In this document: one piece after another, positions 17,116 through 26,227 of the stretch
How the letters are laid out: each line of letters starts with the position of its first letter
How positions within the stretch are numbered: the first letter of the stretch is position 1
NCBI GenBank assembly: GCA_026391715.1
Contig: JAPLDO010000232.1
Span: forward strand, 1-42,535
Length of the DNA: 42,535 bases
Reading direction: 5' to 3'
Source: Bacteroidota bacterium
GTDB taxonomy: Bacteria; Bacteroidota; Bacteroidia; Bacteroidales; FEN-979
The notes under the pieces: model-generated
What the model saw: only the letters and a program-made list of their open reading frames with translations
The model's database searches: none
Told to the model about the DNA's origin: nothing
Program-made: the position numbers and the translations under genes

Positions 17116-18426
17116 ATGGAACGATTTGCATTTGTCGATTTGTTAAAGTGGAAAAAGTCAAAAACCAGGAAACCTTTGATCCTCCAGGGAGCAAGGCAGG
17201 TGGGTAAAACGTGGCTCATGAAGGAATTTGGCAGAAGCGAATATGAACAAGTCGCTTACATCAACTTCGAATCCTCCGATTCCCTGAAATCAATCTTTAC
17301 AGAGGATTTTGATGTAAACAGGCTGATCACGGCTTTTCAAATTGAAACAGGGATCAGGATTCGGTCTGAAAACACGCTGATCATTCTTGATGAAATCCAG
17401 GAAGCTGAAAGGGGAATCACCTCCCTGAAGTATTTTTGCGAGAATGCTCCCGAATATCATATTATCGCAGCCGGCTCCCTGCTTGGGATCACCCTGCATC
17501 AGAAAACATCGTTTCCTGTTGGGAAAGTTGATTTTCTGACCCTATACCCCATGTCGTTCACCGAATTTTTATTGGCGCTGGGTCAGGAACAGCTTTATGA
17601 ACTGCTGGAAAGCCAGGATTGGGCGATGATCACAAGCTTCAAAGCAAAACTAACCGGACATCTCCGTCATTATTATTTTATCGGGGGAATGCCTGAAGCC
17701 GTGAGTTCTTTCATCAGTGAAAATGATTTTGACCGGGTCAGGACCATCCAGAAAAATATTTTATCGGCTTATGAGCATGATTTTTCAAAACATGCGCCGG
17801 CAGAGATTGTTCCCCGGATTAAAATGTTGTGGCAATCAATTCCGTCCCAGTTAGCAAAAGAAAATAAGAAGTTCATTTTCGGGGTGGTTAAACAGGGAGG
17901 CAGAGCAAAAGAGTTTGAACTTGCTCTCGCCTGGTTGACCGATTGCGGACTTGTTCACAAAATTCAGCGAGTTTCGAAAGCTGCTATTCCGTTGGTTGCT
18001 TACCAGGATAGTTCTGCATTCAAACTGTATATTCTCGATGTCGGTCTATTGTCGGCAATGGGAGGCCTGACCAAACAAACCATTCTCCAGGGAAATTCAA
18101 TCTTCAGCGAGTTCAAGGGAGCCCTCGCCGAGCAGTTTGTCCTGCAGCATCTTAAAACCCGGCAAAATGTTCAGGTTTTCTATTGGTCGTCTGACACCTC
18201 CAGGGGTGAACTGGATTTTGTAATCCAGGCTAACGATCGGGTCATTCCGATTGAAGTAAAAGCAGCAGAAAACCTGAAGGCAAAAAGCCTGAAGTTCTTT
18301 TTTGAAAAATTCAATCCGACAATGTCGGTCAGAACATCAATGTCAGATTATCGGAAAGAGAGCTGGCTGACCAATGTTCCATTGTATGCGTTCGATTCAT
18401 TTCTTTTTGAGACGGCTTTTGTGTGA
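17116..18426 (+). CDS. AAA family ATPase with DUF4143 / PD-(D/E)XK-like C-terminus
   Basis: This 436-residue protein has an AAA ATPase domain: Walker A GARQVGKT (25-32), Walker B IILDEIQ (89-95) and a sensor-like AAGSLLG (118-124). Its C-terminal DUF4143 region ends in a PD-(D/E)XK-nuclease-like motif (RGELDFVI...IPIEVKAAENL, about 375-390). This family is widespread and often multi-copy in Bacteroidota and archaea. Its role is not established; links to mobile DNA and nuclease activity have been proposed. It stands alone, with its own palindrome at the start. With the two toxin/antitoxin-type loci downstream it forms an accessory island. All key residues appear present. Confidence 0.85.
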   Translation: MERFAFVDLLKWKKSKTRKPLILQGARQVGKTWLMKEFGRSEYEQVAYINFESSDSLKSIFTEDFDVNRLITAFQIETGIRIRSENTLIILDEIQEAERGITSLKYFCENAPEYHIIAAGSLLGITLHQKTSFPVGKVDFLTLYPMSFTEFLLALGQEQLYELLESQDWAMITSFKAKLTGHLRHYYFIGGMPEAVSSFISENDFDRVRTIQKNILSAYEHDFSKHAPAEIVPRIKMLWQSIPSQLAKENKKFIFGVVKQGGRAKEFELALAWLTDCGLVHKIQRVSKAAIPLVAYQDSSAFKLYILDVGLLSAMGGLTKQTILQGNSIFSEFKGALAEQFVLQHLKTRQNVQVFYWSSDTSRGELDFVIQANDRVIPIEVKAAENLKAKSLKFFFEKFNPTMSVRTSMSDYRKESWLTNVPLYAFDSFLFETAFV

Positions 18427-18590
18427 ACTTAATAAATATTTGTACATCATTTGTACCTCGTTTTTATAACTGCATGATATTGAATGCAAGTTAGGTTCTG
18501 CATCGAATCTCCTAAAGAACCTAAGTCTTGAGGATATTCCCTCGTTAGCAAAAATGCCCGAAAACCCGTTGAAAACATTCTTTCTCAAAA

Positions 18591-18623
18591 TTACCAAAGT
18601 GGTAACTTTTATACTTACTTTTG
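18591..18623 (+). promoter_or_regulatory. HigBA operator and promoter
   Basis: TTACCA-AAG-TGGTAA (18591-18605) is a perfect 6-bp inverted repeat. It overlaps the expected -33 region of a -7 box, TACTTTTG (18616-18623), which matches TAnnTTTG. The toxin ATG is 25 bases further. This is the usual layout for autorepression by an antitoxin. Confidence 0.6.
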
Positions 18624-18647
18624 TTTCTTGGATGTATCGAAAACACA

Positions 18648-18941
18648 ATGAGGGTAATTGCGAAGAAAATACTTAAGGAGTTCTGGGAAAAATATTCCGA
18701 TTCTGAGCAACAGTTGAAAAGTTGGTATCGGGAAGCATCAAAAGCAACATGGAAGAATCCTACTGATGTTAAAAACGAGTATCCCAAAGCAAGTATTCTC
18801 AAATCAGGAAGAGTGATTTTCAATATTTGCGGAAACAAATACAGATTGGTTATAAAGGTAAATTATTTAAGACAATGGGTATTTATCAGGTTTATTGGCG
18901 CCCATATTGATTACGACAAAATTGATTCTGAAAAAGTTTGA
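18648..18941 (+). CDS. higB: HigB-type toxin (type II toxin-antitoxin)
   Basis: This 97-residue basic protein fits the HigB_toxin family, RelE-like ribosome-dependent mRNA interferases. Recognisable segments are an N-terminal helix (LKEFWEKYSDSEQQLKSWYRE), the KASILKSGRVIFNICGNKYRL strand pair and a C-terminal VFIRFIGAHIDYDKID. The ATG at 18648 is preferred over an in-frame TTG at 18621, because the TTG overlaps the -7 box. The toxin-first order and tight spacing to the antitoxin are characteristic of hig modules. It is expected to cleave mRNA on the ribosome when free of HigA. Confidence 0.85.
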   Translation: MRVIAKKILKEFWEKYSDSEQQLKSWYREASKATWKNPTDVKNEYPKASILKSGRVIFNICGNKYRLVIKVNYLRQWVFIRFIGAHIDYDKIDSEKV

Positions 18942-18946
18942 CAGGT

Positions 18947-19306
18947 ATGGAAATAAAAGTAATAAAGACAGACCAGGAATATCAAAAAGCTTTGAAACGG
19001 CTCGATGATATATTTGACGCCCCCATTGATTCACCGGAAGGGGATGAAGCTGACATTCTAAGTATCTTTATAGAAAAATATGAAGAAGAACATTATCCAA
19101 TTGAAGCGCCAGACCCAATTGAAGCCATAAAATTCCGAATGGAACAAATGGATTTGAATAAAAGCGACCTGGCCGGAATAATTGGATATAAAAGCAGGGT
19201 TTCTGAAATCTTCAGCAGGAAACGTAAATTGAATTTACAAATGATTCGTAAACTTCATGATAAATTGAAAATCCCGTATGAAGCATTAATTGAAGAGTAC
19301 AAATAG
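18947..19306 (+). CDS. higA: HigA-type antitoxin, Xre helix-turn-helix
   Basis: This 119-residue protein has an acidic N-terminal half (toxin-binding region) and a C-terminal Xre-type helix-turn-helix (MDLNKSDLAGIIGYKSRVSEIFSRKRKL, about 66-93). That is the usual arrangement for HigA antitoxins paired with a HigB_toxin protein. It begins 5 bases after the toxin stop; a TTG at 18938 overlapping that stop is a less likely start. It should neutralise HigB and bind the palindrome at 18591. Confidence 0.85.
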   Translation: MEIKVIKTDQEYQKALKRLDDIFDAPIDSPEGDEADILSIFIEKYEEEHYPIEAPDPIEAIKFRMEQMDLNKSDLAGIIGYKSRVSEIFSRKRKLNLQMIRKLHDKLKIPYEALIEEYK

Positions 19307-19362
19307 CCGGGCGCTTTTGCTAACACACCGGTTGCCGCAATGCGGGGTAATCCACGAGAAAA

Positions 19363-19392
19363 TTTGCAACTGGTGTATCTGGTGTACATTTG
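19363..19392 (+). promoter_or_regulatory. Promoter and direct-repeat operator of the ParD-like gene
   Basis: TTTG (19363-19366) and TACATTTG (19385-19392) are 18 bp apart, close to the Bacteroidota consensus. Between and overlapping the boxes CTGGTGTA occurs twice (19370-19377 and 19379-19386), a 9-bp period. Closely spaced direct repeats are typical operators for ribbon-helix-helix proteins, so the encoded protein probably represses itself. Confidence 0.6.
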
Positions 19393-19408
19393 CATCAAAA
19401 ATAATATT

Positions 19409-19891
19409 ATGGCAAGACAAAGTATATCGCTCACAAAACCAAATGAAGAATGGTTAAAAATACAAGTGAATAATGAAGAATACACTAGTAAAAGTGAACT
19501 AATTAATGATTTGATTAGACAGGCTAGAAAGCAGCAGGTTCAAGTTGATTTTATTAGAGCTAAATTAGTTTATTCAGGCAGAAAACAAGATTTTGAAGAT
19601 ACAATTGAAATGTTAAAAAAATCGGAACCAGATACATGGTTAAAATTATCAGATGAAGAACGTTGCGAAGAATTTCGATTAGATAAATACGGAGAACCTG
19701 AATATCTATATTTTGACAAACCATTTAAACCTTGTGCAAAAATCTTTTCTACGGCAATCATGCTTTCAAACGAAGGAAAAATAATCATGGAAGAATTTGG
19801 CAGACAATTTGATTTTTTCAAGTATTGCATACAAGAAACTTTTTCTGAATTTTCAATTGCAAAAGCAATAAGAGTTTATATATCAGGTTAA
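19409..19891 (+). CDS. ParD-like ribbon-helix-helix protein fused to an unknown C-terminal domain
   Basis: This 160-residue protein starts at the ATG 17 bases after the -7 box. Residues 1 to about 55 are nearly canonical ParD antitoxin (MARQSISLTKPNEEWLK; EEYTSKSELINDLIRQARKQQ; DFIRAKL), a dimeric DNA-binding fold. Normal ParD proteins end near residue 80 and are followed by parE. Here the sequence departs from ParD after FIRAKL and continues for about 105 residues that I do not recognise (LKLSDEERCEEFRLDKYG; DKPFKPCAKIFSTAIMLS; EFSIAKAIRVYISG). No ParE follows. The gene is visibly more AT-rich than its neighbours, which suggests transfer. Possible roles are a regulator, a single-chain toxin-antitoxin or an orphan antitoxin; I cannot choose. 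Confidence 0.7.
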   Translation: MARQSISLTKPNEEWLKIQVNNEEYTSKSELINDLIRQARKQQVQVDFIRAKLVYSGRKQDFEDTIEMLKKSEPDTWLKLSDEERCEEFRLDKYGEPEYLYFDKPFKPCAKIFSTAIMLSNEGKIIMEEFGRQFDFFKYCIQETFSEFSIAKAIRVYISG

Positions 19892-20042
19892 TAAAAATAC
19901 GTTCTTTGCCAATAGCCCTACCCGATTTACCTTCGCGCTAAAAATCAGGGTATCATGAAAACACCACAATCAGCGACAATGTTTGTAATTCAAATATCAT
20001 ACGATAACCGAAAAAGTTATCAGCAATTCGCAAAAAAGAGAA

Positions 20043-20084
20043 CGCCCACCCCTACCCCATTTATATAAAGGGAAGCGGCGGGCG
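20043..20084 (-). terminator. Weak possible terminator of the giant surface gene
   Basis: CGCCC...GGGCG with partial GC pairing forms an imperfect hairpin some 25 bases beyond the stop at 20109. On the minus strand it is followed by TTCTCTTTTTT. The stem is imperfect, so confidence is low. Confidence 0.35.
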
Positions 20085-20108
20085 CCACATTAACTGACCA
20101 TGCAAACT

Positions 20109-23100
20109 TTATTGTTTGATAACCTTGCTCAAGCCGGTCTTTTCTCCATAAGTAACGCGAACAAGATAGATGCCAGCAGTGCGTCGCGAAAGATCGAACA
20201 TCTGCTGTTTGAACGCAGGCATATTGACGTTTTCAATTTTATCGCCAACCATGCTATAAATTTCAACGGAAACGGATGAGTTCATATCCACGCCGTTCAA
20301 CTCAATGGTAAATGTTCCTGTTGTAGGATTTGGATAAACCTTAAAGAATGAATCTTCCCTGGTAAGATCAAAGAACCCTGTTGTTTCGCTCTGTGACATT
20401 GTAGGCGAAGCTGCCGGACTGGCACAGCAGTATGCGCCGGTTGTTGTGATGAAAGCGTGAAGATATCCGCCGCTGTTCACTTTGACGCCTGGCAGGAGGT
20501 TGATCTTCACACCGGCAATCATATTTACATTGCCGCCATCATGAACAATAAATGTCGAACCGCCTGTTGCAGAACCGCCGGCAGCGGTAATATTAATTGT
20601 GGCATTGTAGCATTTAAACATTCCCGATGGAATGTCAATATTCTTCAACGGCAGAATTTCAACAAGTGGATTCGCTTCAGTAACCGTAACCGAGGCGGAA
20701 CCGTACCCGTGGAATACGCCATCGAAGGCGTCAACTGTATATACCGTACTTCCGCCTGGGACTGCCACAGGATTCTGCTCAGTAGAAGAGAATCCCGCTG
20801 GTTGTGAAGTCCAGGTGTAGGTAACTCCTTCGGTTGGTTCCTGAATAGCTGCATTCAATTGAACCTGATCGCCGAGGCATATTGCGCCGGGAGCGGCTGT
20901 AGCGTTTACATGCAAACCAATTACACCGATAAGCGCCGACAACCCGTTAACCACAAATACGCCGTTATGATTAGGAAAGGCAGGGTTGTATATCACAGTC
21001 ACCGTGTTGGCGTCAGCCTTAACAAAAGAACACAGTTTCCAGGTTATTGGTTCGCCGGCAACAAATCCATCTTTTACCAGTGAGTTCGGGTCGTCGCCAT
21101 AAGCTATCATAACTTTGTCATCAACGCCATTGAATTCTGAAAGACCTGCACAAAACTCAGACCCTGCGGCATCATGGTAAAATACGCCGAGAACGTCGCC
21201 TGGAGTCATTTCCGGCAGGTTATGCGGAATAATAATAAAATGCGTTACCGACGTTGGGATAGGCATCCAATGGGGGCAAGAATGTACGCCGTAATCTTCC
21301 ACCTCGCCATTGGTTGCCAATCCGAAATAGGTTAACCCTCCAATAGTGTTGAACCTGAAACGCATAAATGTTTTTCCCTGAATGGCAGTGGTCGGAATGT
21401 TGAAGGTCAGGTTATTATTACCAGCCACCATAGGCTGATTAGTAAATATCTGCTCGCCTGCATCTGCCCAGGTTCCATTCTTATTGAAATCCATCCAGGC
21501 ATTCAGAAATCCCGGAACCGACGCAGTAACCTTGATATTCGCAGAAGCTCCAACATACATTGTTCCGACGAAAACAACGCCATCCTCATCAGCCAATCCG
21601 TTAAGATCGTCGCCTTTGGCATTGATATTTGGCTGCCCATCGGTCTCCGAATCAATTAATGCGCCCAAACGGATGTTGAGGTACTTTACGTGCCTTGCGC
21701 CGTTATTTGCAAGTAGTGTGGAATAGTTAAATCCGGTAGCCGGGCTGTCGGGAGCGTCGCCAAAGTCAAGTTCATTGCCCTGCGAACATTCATCAATATA
21801 AACAGGGTAATCTTCCACTTCGCCATTGCTGACCAGCCCAAAGTAATTGATCGGCGTCTGTGTGGTGCGGAAACGGAACCGGGCATACGATTGACCAACA
21901 ACAGCAGTTGCCGGTACGGTAAATGACAAAATATTTGGTCCTGCTGAAAGCGGCTGGATAATGAATATATGATCGCCGGGATTTGACCAGTTTCCTGCAA
22001 TATTAAAGTCAATCCACGCATCGAGAAATCCGTTTACCGAAGCCTGAACCGTGATATTATAGGTAGTTCCAATCTCAATAACCGACGGCATATTCACGCC
22101 ATCCTCGTCATCGCCGGCGGATGGATAGAGACAATCATTATCATCGCAGTCGGCGCCGATACTGGGTTGTCCGTTGGGTTCGGTATCAACAAAACTGCCA
22201 AGGAAGATGCCTGGCTGTACGACATGTCTTGCTCCGTTATTCATGAGGAGTGTCGCATAGTTATATCCGACGTTTGTTGGACTATCCGGCGCATCGCCAA
22301 AATCAAGGGTATCGCATTTTACAGTCAGACAGAATACCCCGGCGGTATCGGCACACCCATAAGCATTCTTCACAACAACAGAAATCGAGAATGTACCTGA
22401 AGAGGGTGAAACGAATGGGAAATTATTGCCGGTTCCGATCGGAGTTGCCCAGTTACCATTGGCATACCAGGTAATACTGGGATAGGCTGTTGGATAGGTA
22501 CTGAAAGGACCTGTTTGAGTAAGCGGCAGCGGGATATACAGATTCAAAGTGTCGGTTTTGCACTTGATTGTTTTGCAGCCAATTGGGAATAAACTCAAAT
22601 CGGGCTTAGGATTTATCATCGCCGCCGTTGAGCTTGCCGAACATCCTGTAGATTTGTCAGTTATTGTAAGTCCGTAAATTCCGGCAACCGTTACTGTTAT
22701 TACCGGCGTTGTTTGTCCATGACTCCATTGATAGGCAAACTGAGTTGTATTTATGGGTGAAGGAGTCAACGTAACTGGACCAGCCTGGCAACCATAGTAA
22801 AATGGCACAGACAAATTCGGTATTTCGTTGAATGTAATGCAGAGGGTATCATAAGCAATGCATCCGGTAACTATATCTGTAACCTGGAGAATAAAACTTG
22901 CGGTATATGGCAATGCAAGCGGCAGTGTAACAGAGGCTAAAGTAATATAGCCCGCATTACTGCCATTAGGGCTGAATGTAGCTCCTGCCGGAAGGCTTGA
23001 CCATGTGTAAGAATAATTCGCATCATAATAGGCAGAAAGCTGGAACTGTGAAAGACCACCGGCATTTGCACAAACTGATCCCTCTCCCGTAATTTTTGCT

Positions 23101-25892
23101 TTCGGCGTTGGTTTCTCATAAATGAATATGGCGTTTGACTTGTCAGAACATCCGAAACTATTGGAAACTTCCACCTGATACTCGCCGTAATTGTAGACAT
23201 TGTAAACAGAACTCGAAGCGCCGCTTATCATTGAGCCATTCAAATACCATTGATATGACGACATTCCGGCGCAAGCGGTAAGTGTTACGAAACTGCCGGG
23301 GCAATACATAGTATCAGAAGCTGTGATTGCGCATGAAGGCGATGGATTAATTGTATCTGTATGTGTTTTAACTGCGGTGCAACTTCCCAGCGTGGCTGTA
23401 AGCGTTACCGTGTATATACCCGGCAATACATAAGTATGCTGCGTCGGGGTTTGGAATGATGTTGAACCGTCGCCAAAGTCCCAAAAAAACTGGAATCCGG
23501 GACCTGTCGGAATCGCTGTGAAGGTAACAGGTTGGTTCTGGCAAGCAGGATTGGGACTGATTGAAAAATCAACAGAGCAGTTCACCGGATTTGGCGGACC
23601 ACCGCCACCGGTGCAGTTTCCAATCAGAATATAAGTACTTTTTGTCACACTACAGGTACCGTTGGAAACAGTCACATAGAAATAATAGATACCAGCGCCG
23701 CTGAAATATGAATTTGGTATAGCATAAGAAGAATTTGTAGCTCCAGTGATGGGACCTGTGTTATCGCTCCACTGGTAAGAAGGAAATCCGCCGGTAACGC
23801 TTAGAATAAGACCGCCGGGCATAAGTGGCAGGCAATAGGAAAAGGAGCCGTTTGCAGTGATATTGCCAACCACCGGGGGATTAATGATAGTTACATTAAT
23901 CGAACCTGATCCACCGCAGTGGGATGCAGAAACCGTTGCCAATGTTGGCGTTCCATGCCACCGGATATTCACAATGTTTGTGCCCTGTACTGAAATAATT
24001 GATCCTCTGTTCGGAGGAGTAACACTCCATTGAAAGCCACCCGGAGGAGGCGGTCCGCTGGCAGTAAAGGTGGTAACGGCGTCAACACAAACCGTTGTAG
24101 GTCCCGAAACTACTGGCGGAGCGTAAGGAAAGATGTTCAATATTTTGGTCAGCGACTGACAAAAGATGCCCGGACTGATTTCAATTTGCTGATAAACGCT
24201 GATTTGCCAGGGACCTGCACCGGTCAGTTTTACTACAATCACATCCTTGTCAACACCCATTTGAGTAAGGATAGTTCCAGTTCCCAGGCTAATTGCCCAA
24301 ACGAAAGGACTTCCCGGAGTATTGGAGGTAATACTGTAAATTAAATTTTTATTGGGACAAACTACTGTAAGTCCAACTATACTACCCAGAATTGGCTTTG
24401 CGATAACTTCAACCACCTTAGTTGCAGTGAGATTGCAGAAAACGCCGGGAGTTGTGTTGGTTGCGGTAATTGTGTATGTGCCTGGATTATTAAATGTAAT
24501 GGTACTTGATATTCCATTAACCGGAGAAACAATAACGCCCGCCATTGGAGTAACTGTCCAGTTGGCGTTGCCATTGGCAAAGTATGTAATAGGGTTACTC
24601 TGGCAAACAACATCATCGCCAAAGAATGAAAAGACAGGAAGAACGCTTACAGTGATTACGCTTAAACCGCTGCATCCTGCCAGTGGGTTCTGGTATTGGC
24701 ACTGGAGCTGATAAGTTCCGGGAACCGTAAAGGAAATATTGATGTTTGGAGTGTTCCTGTTCTTGTCGTTAAATGAATAAGTTCCCAGAGTCGCTGTTGT
24801 TGTCCACAGGTAATAAGTACCTGGAAGCGTGGGGAGAAAATAACTGCCGGAGGACCCTACACAAAGTATGCTTGGTCCGCTTATTGGCAGGCTGGGATAA
24901 AGTACAGGCACATTGATTGTAGTAGTTCCCGGACATGGAGTTGATGCGCAACCCGGAACGGCAAGTGAAACCGTTGTAGGCACAGTATATGTGACATTCC
25001 ACTTCACTTTGATGCACATTGTATTAGCGCCCGAAATTATGACGCCCCCGGTAACTGTCCAGTTATAGGTGGAACAAACAGCGGTTGTACATAATGAAGT
25101 AGTATCGCCCGGACAAACGGTTTTAAAACAGCAATCGTGCGTAATCGAAGGTCCCGTTGCATTTAACACCACAACAGTCTTTGAAATTGTATCCCTGCAT
25201 CCGCATGGAGTTTTTTGGTCGCCGCCTGCAGATCCTCCCCCACCTGAATTGAAAGCTGTAAGGGTTACAATGTATGTACCGGCTGCGGGATAAACATGAC
25301 CTGGCGGAGTGGCAAGGTTTGAAATGGAGCCGTCGCCAAAATCCCACAAATAATCGCTGCCGCCGCTTGATGTATTGGTAAACAAGACAGGGGTATTCAA
25401 ACAAACCGTATCATTTGCGAGGGTAAAGTTTGCCTGTGGTCCTTTAATCAGACAGACCTCCTGCTTAATGGAATCGAGGCAACCACCGCCGCTGATAACC
25501 ACTTTTATGGTTCCGCTTGCGCCATTGCCCCACAATATATTTACCGGGTTTCCGAAAGCCGCTGCAGGCGTTCCTCCCGTAATAGTCCAGGTATAGGTGT
25601 AAGGCGCGGTGTTTGGATAAACTGTGTATTGATGGTATGTTTGTTTGCAGGCAACAAGCGAGCTATGTCCGCTGTTAGGAGTAGTTCCACGCTGGCATGC
25701 TCCTTCGGGTGGACAAATTTCAATTGCATCTTTCAATTTGAATTCAGGGCAACACACCTGGGCAGTGACGGTAAATGACAATTGCATAATAAGGACGATG
25801 AACGCAATAAGGTTTCTGCCGGAGACGCCCGATGATCTGGAATCTGAACCATTTAGTCCTTTGGTTTTGTTAGTAAAATATAATAATCTCAT
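20109..25892 (-). CDS. Giant secreted PKD / GEVED surface protein with T9SS sorting domain
   Basis: The product is 1927 residues from the ATG at 25892, which has an exact AGGAGG six bases upstream; a longer frame from 25931 is not preferred. A long signal peptide ends near TVTAQ. The body is a chain of PKD-like and Ig-like beta domains (YLWDFGDGS; FFWDFGDGS; repeated VCxG...Y.W cores) covering about 50-1190. Two GEVED domains follow, each opening LDFGDAPDSP and ending NGEVEDY (about 1200-1365 and 1368-1525). The region to 1830 includes a Cys-rich beta module (CYNATINITAAGG...GGYLHAFITT). The last 80 residues are a T9SS type A sorting domain (KVYPNPTTGTFTIELNG; GIYLVRVTYG). It is probably a T9SS-exported adhesin or sheath-like protein; the ligand is unknown. 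Confidence 0.85.
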   Translation of the reverse strand: MRLLYFTNKTKGLNGSDSRSSGVSGRNLIAFIVLIMQLSFTVTAQVCCPEFKLKDAIEICPPEGACQRGTTPNSGHSSLVACKQTYHQYTVYPNTAPYTYTWTITGGTPAAAFGNPVNILWGNGASGTIKVVISGGGCLDSIKQEVCLIKGPQANFTLANDTVCLNTPVLFTNTSSGGSDYLWDFGDGSISNLATPPGHVYPAAGTYIVTLTAFNSGGGGSAGGDQKTPCGCRDTISKTVVVLNATGPSITHDCCFKTVCPGDTTSLCTTAVCSTYNWTVTGGVIISGANTMCIKVKWNVTYTVPTTVSLAVPGCASTPCPGTTTINVPVLYPSLPISGPSILCVGSSGSYFLPTLPGTYYLWTTTATLGTYSFNDKNRNTPNINISFTVPGTYQLQCQYQNPLAGCSGLSVITVSVLPVFSFFGDDVVCQSNPITYFANGNANWTVTPMAGVIVSPVNGISSTITFNNPGTYTITATNTTPGVFCNLTATKVVEVIAKPILGSIVGLTVVCPNKNLIYSITSNTPGSPFVWAISLGTGTILTQMGVDKDVIVVKLTGAGPWQISVYQQIEISPGIFCQSLTKILNIFPYAPPVVSGPTTVCVDAVTTFTASGPPPPGGFQWSVTPPNRGSIISVQGTNIVNIRWHGTPTLATVSASHCGGSGSINVTIINPPVVGNITANGSFSYCLPLMPGGLILSVTGGFPSYQWSDNTGPITGATNSSYAIPNSYFSGAGIYYFYVTVSNGTCSVTKSTYILIGNCTGGGGPPNPVNCSVDFSISPNPACQNQPVTFTAIPTGPGFQFFWDFGDGSTSFQTPTQHTYVLPGIYTVTLTATLGSCTAVKTHTDTINPSPSCAITASDTMYCPGSFVTLTACAGMSSYQWYLNGSMISGASSSVYNVYNYGEYQVEVSNSFGCSDKSNAIFIYEKPTPKAKITGEGSVCANAGGLSQFQLSAYYDANYSYTWSSLPAGATFSPNGSNAGYITLASVTLPLALPYTASFILQVTDIVTGCIAYDTLCITFNEIPNLSVPFYYGCQAGPVTLTPSPINTTQFAYQWSHGQTTPVITVTVAGIYGLTITDKSTGCSASSTAAMINPKPDLSLFPIGCKTIKCKTDTLNLYIPLPLTQTGPFSTYPTAYPSITWYANGNWATPIGTGNNFPFVSPSSGTFSISVVVKNAYGCADTAGVFCLTVKCDTLDFGDAPDSPTNVGYNYATLLMNNGARHVVQPGIFLGSFVDTEPNGQPSIGADCDDNDCLYPSAGDDEDGVNMPSVIEIGTTYNITVQASVNGFLDAWIDFNIAGNWSNPGDHIFIIQPLSAGPNILSFTVPATAVVGQSYARFRFRTTQTPINYFGLVSNGEVEDYPVYIDECSQGNELDFGDAPDSPATGFNYSTLLANNGARHVKYLNIRLGALIDSETDGQPNINAKGDDLNGLADEDGVVFVGTMYVGASANIKVTASVPGFLNAWMDFNKNGTWADAGEQIFTNQPMVAGNNNLTFNIPTTAIQGKTFMRFRFNTIGGLTYFGLATNGEVEDYGVHSCPHWMPIPTSVTHFIIIPHNLPEMTPGDVLGVFYHDAAGSEFCAGLSEFNGVDDKVMIAYGDDPNSLVKDGFVAGEPITWKLCSFVKADANTVTVIYNPAFPNHNGVFVVNGLSALIGVIGLHVNATAAPGAICLGDQVQLNAAIQEPTEGVTYTWTSQPAGFSSTEQNPVAVPGGSTVYTVDAFDGVFHGYGSASVTVTEANPLVEILPLKNIDIPSGMFKCYNATINITAAGGSATGGSTFIVHDGGNVNMIAGVKINLLPGVKVNSGGYLHAFITTTGAYCCASPAASPTMSQSETTGFFDLTREDSFFKVYPNPTTGTFTIELNGVDMNSSVSVEIYSMVGDKIENVNMPAFKQQMFDLSRRTAGIYLVRVTYGEKTGLSKVIKQ

Positions 25893-25898
25893 AATTTT

Positions 25899-25904
25899 CC
25901 TCCT
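25899..25904 (-). promoter_or_regulatory. Strong Shine-Dalgarno deciding the start at 25892
   Basis: The minus strand carries AGGAGG six bases before the ATG at 25892. Such a perfect site is unusual in Bacteroidota, where most genes lack one. It excludes the in-frame ATG at 25931 as the main start. Confidence 0.7.
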
Positions 25905-26047
25905 GTGATTTTTTGTTGATTGTACGATCATTCAGTCCACTCCGAAAACTGTAATAAAAATTCGCTAAAAAACATTTACCTTTCTGATTAGGCTGATTAT
26001 TCAATGTTGAAAATGCGGGTTGCCTGTTTGGGCAATTCACTTTGCAA

Positions 26048-26055
26048 CAAAGGTA
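26048..26055 (-). promoter_or_regulatory. Possible -7 box of the giant surface gene
   Basis: The minus strand reads TACCTTTG (TAnnTTTG), about 155 bases before the start, implying a long 5' leader. No -33 TTTG is seen at the right distance. It faces the Crp/Fnr promoter across about 120 bp. Confidence 0.35.
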
Positions 26056-26178
26056 ATTAGAATTAGTCTAAATAATGACTTTTGACATTTGTATATTGCC
26101 GGTTAATAGATAAATCTTTCCCGTAATATCACGGAATAAAACGTATTAAAACAGAAAAATATCGTGAAAATATTTTTA

Positions 26179-26186
26179 TACCTTTG
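26179..26186 (+). promoter_or_regulatory. Probable -7 box of the Crp/Fnr gene
   Basis: TACCTTTG matches TAnnTTTG and lies 41 bases before the ATG at 26228. The -33 region is not recognisable, which fits a promoter that needs an activator, but this is weak evidence. Confidence 0.45.
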
Positions 26187-26227
26187 AACGGAAGTGAAAA
26201 CCAGATTTAAAAAACCATGTTGACGAG

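Noticed and set aside
18480-18640. Open plus-strand stretch reading NLSLEDIPSLAKMPENPLKT, looking like a gene remnant
   Set aside because: No start and no family match that I can recognise; it runs across the HigBA operator, so it could be chance or a remnant, not a gene.
19955-20068. 37-codon plus-strand reading frame (MKTPQSATMF start)
   Set aside because: No promoter, no recognisable features, and it overlaps the possible terminator of the giant gene; probably chance.
20457-25908. Many plus-strand reading frames opposite the giant surface gene
   Set aside because: They are antisense shadows created by the repetitive Thr/Gly/Val/Pro-rich coding sequence, without starts or families of their own.
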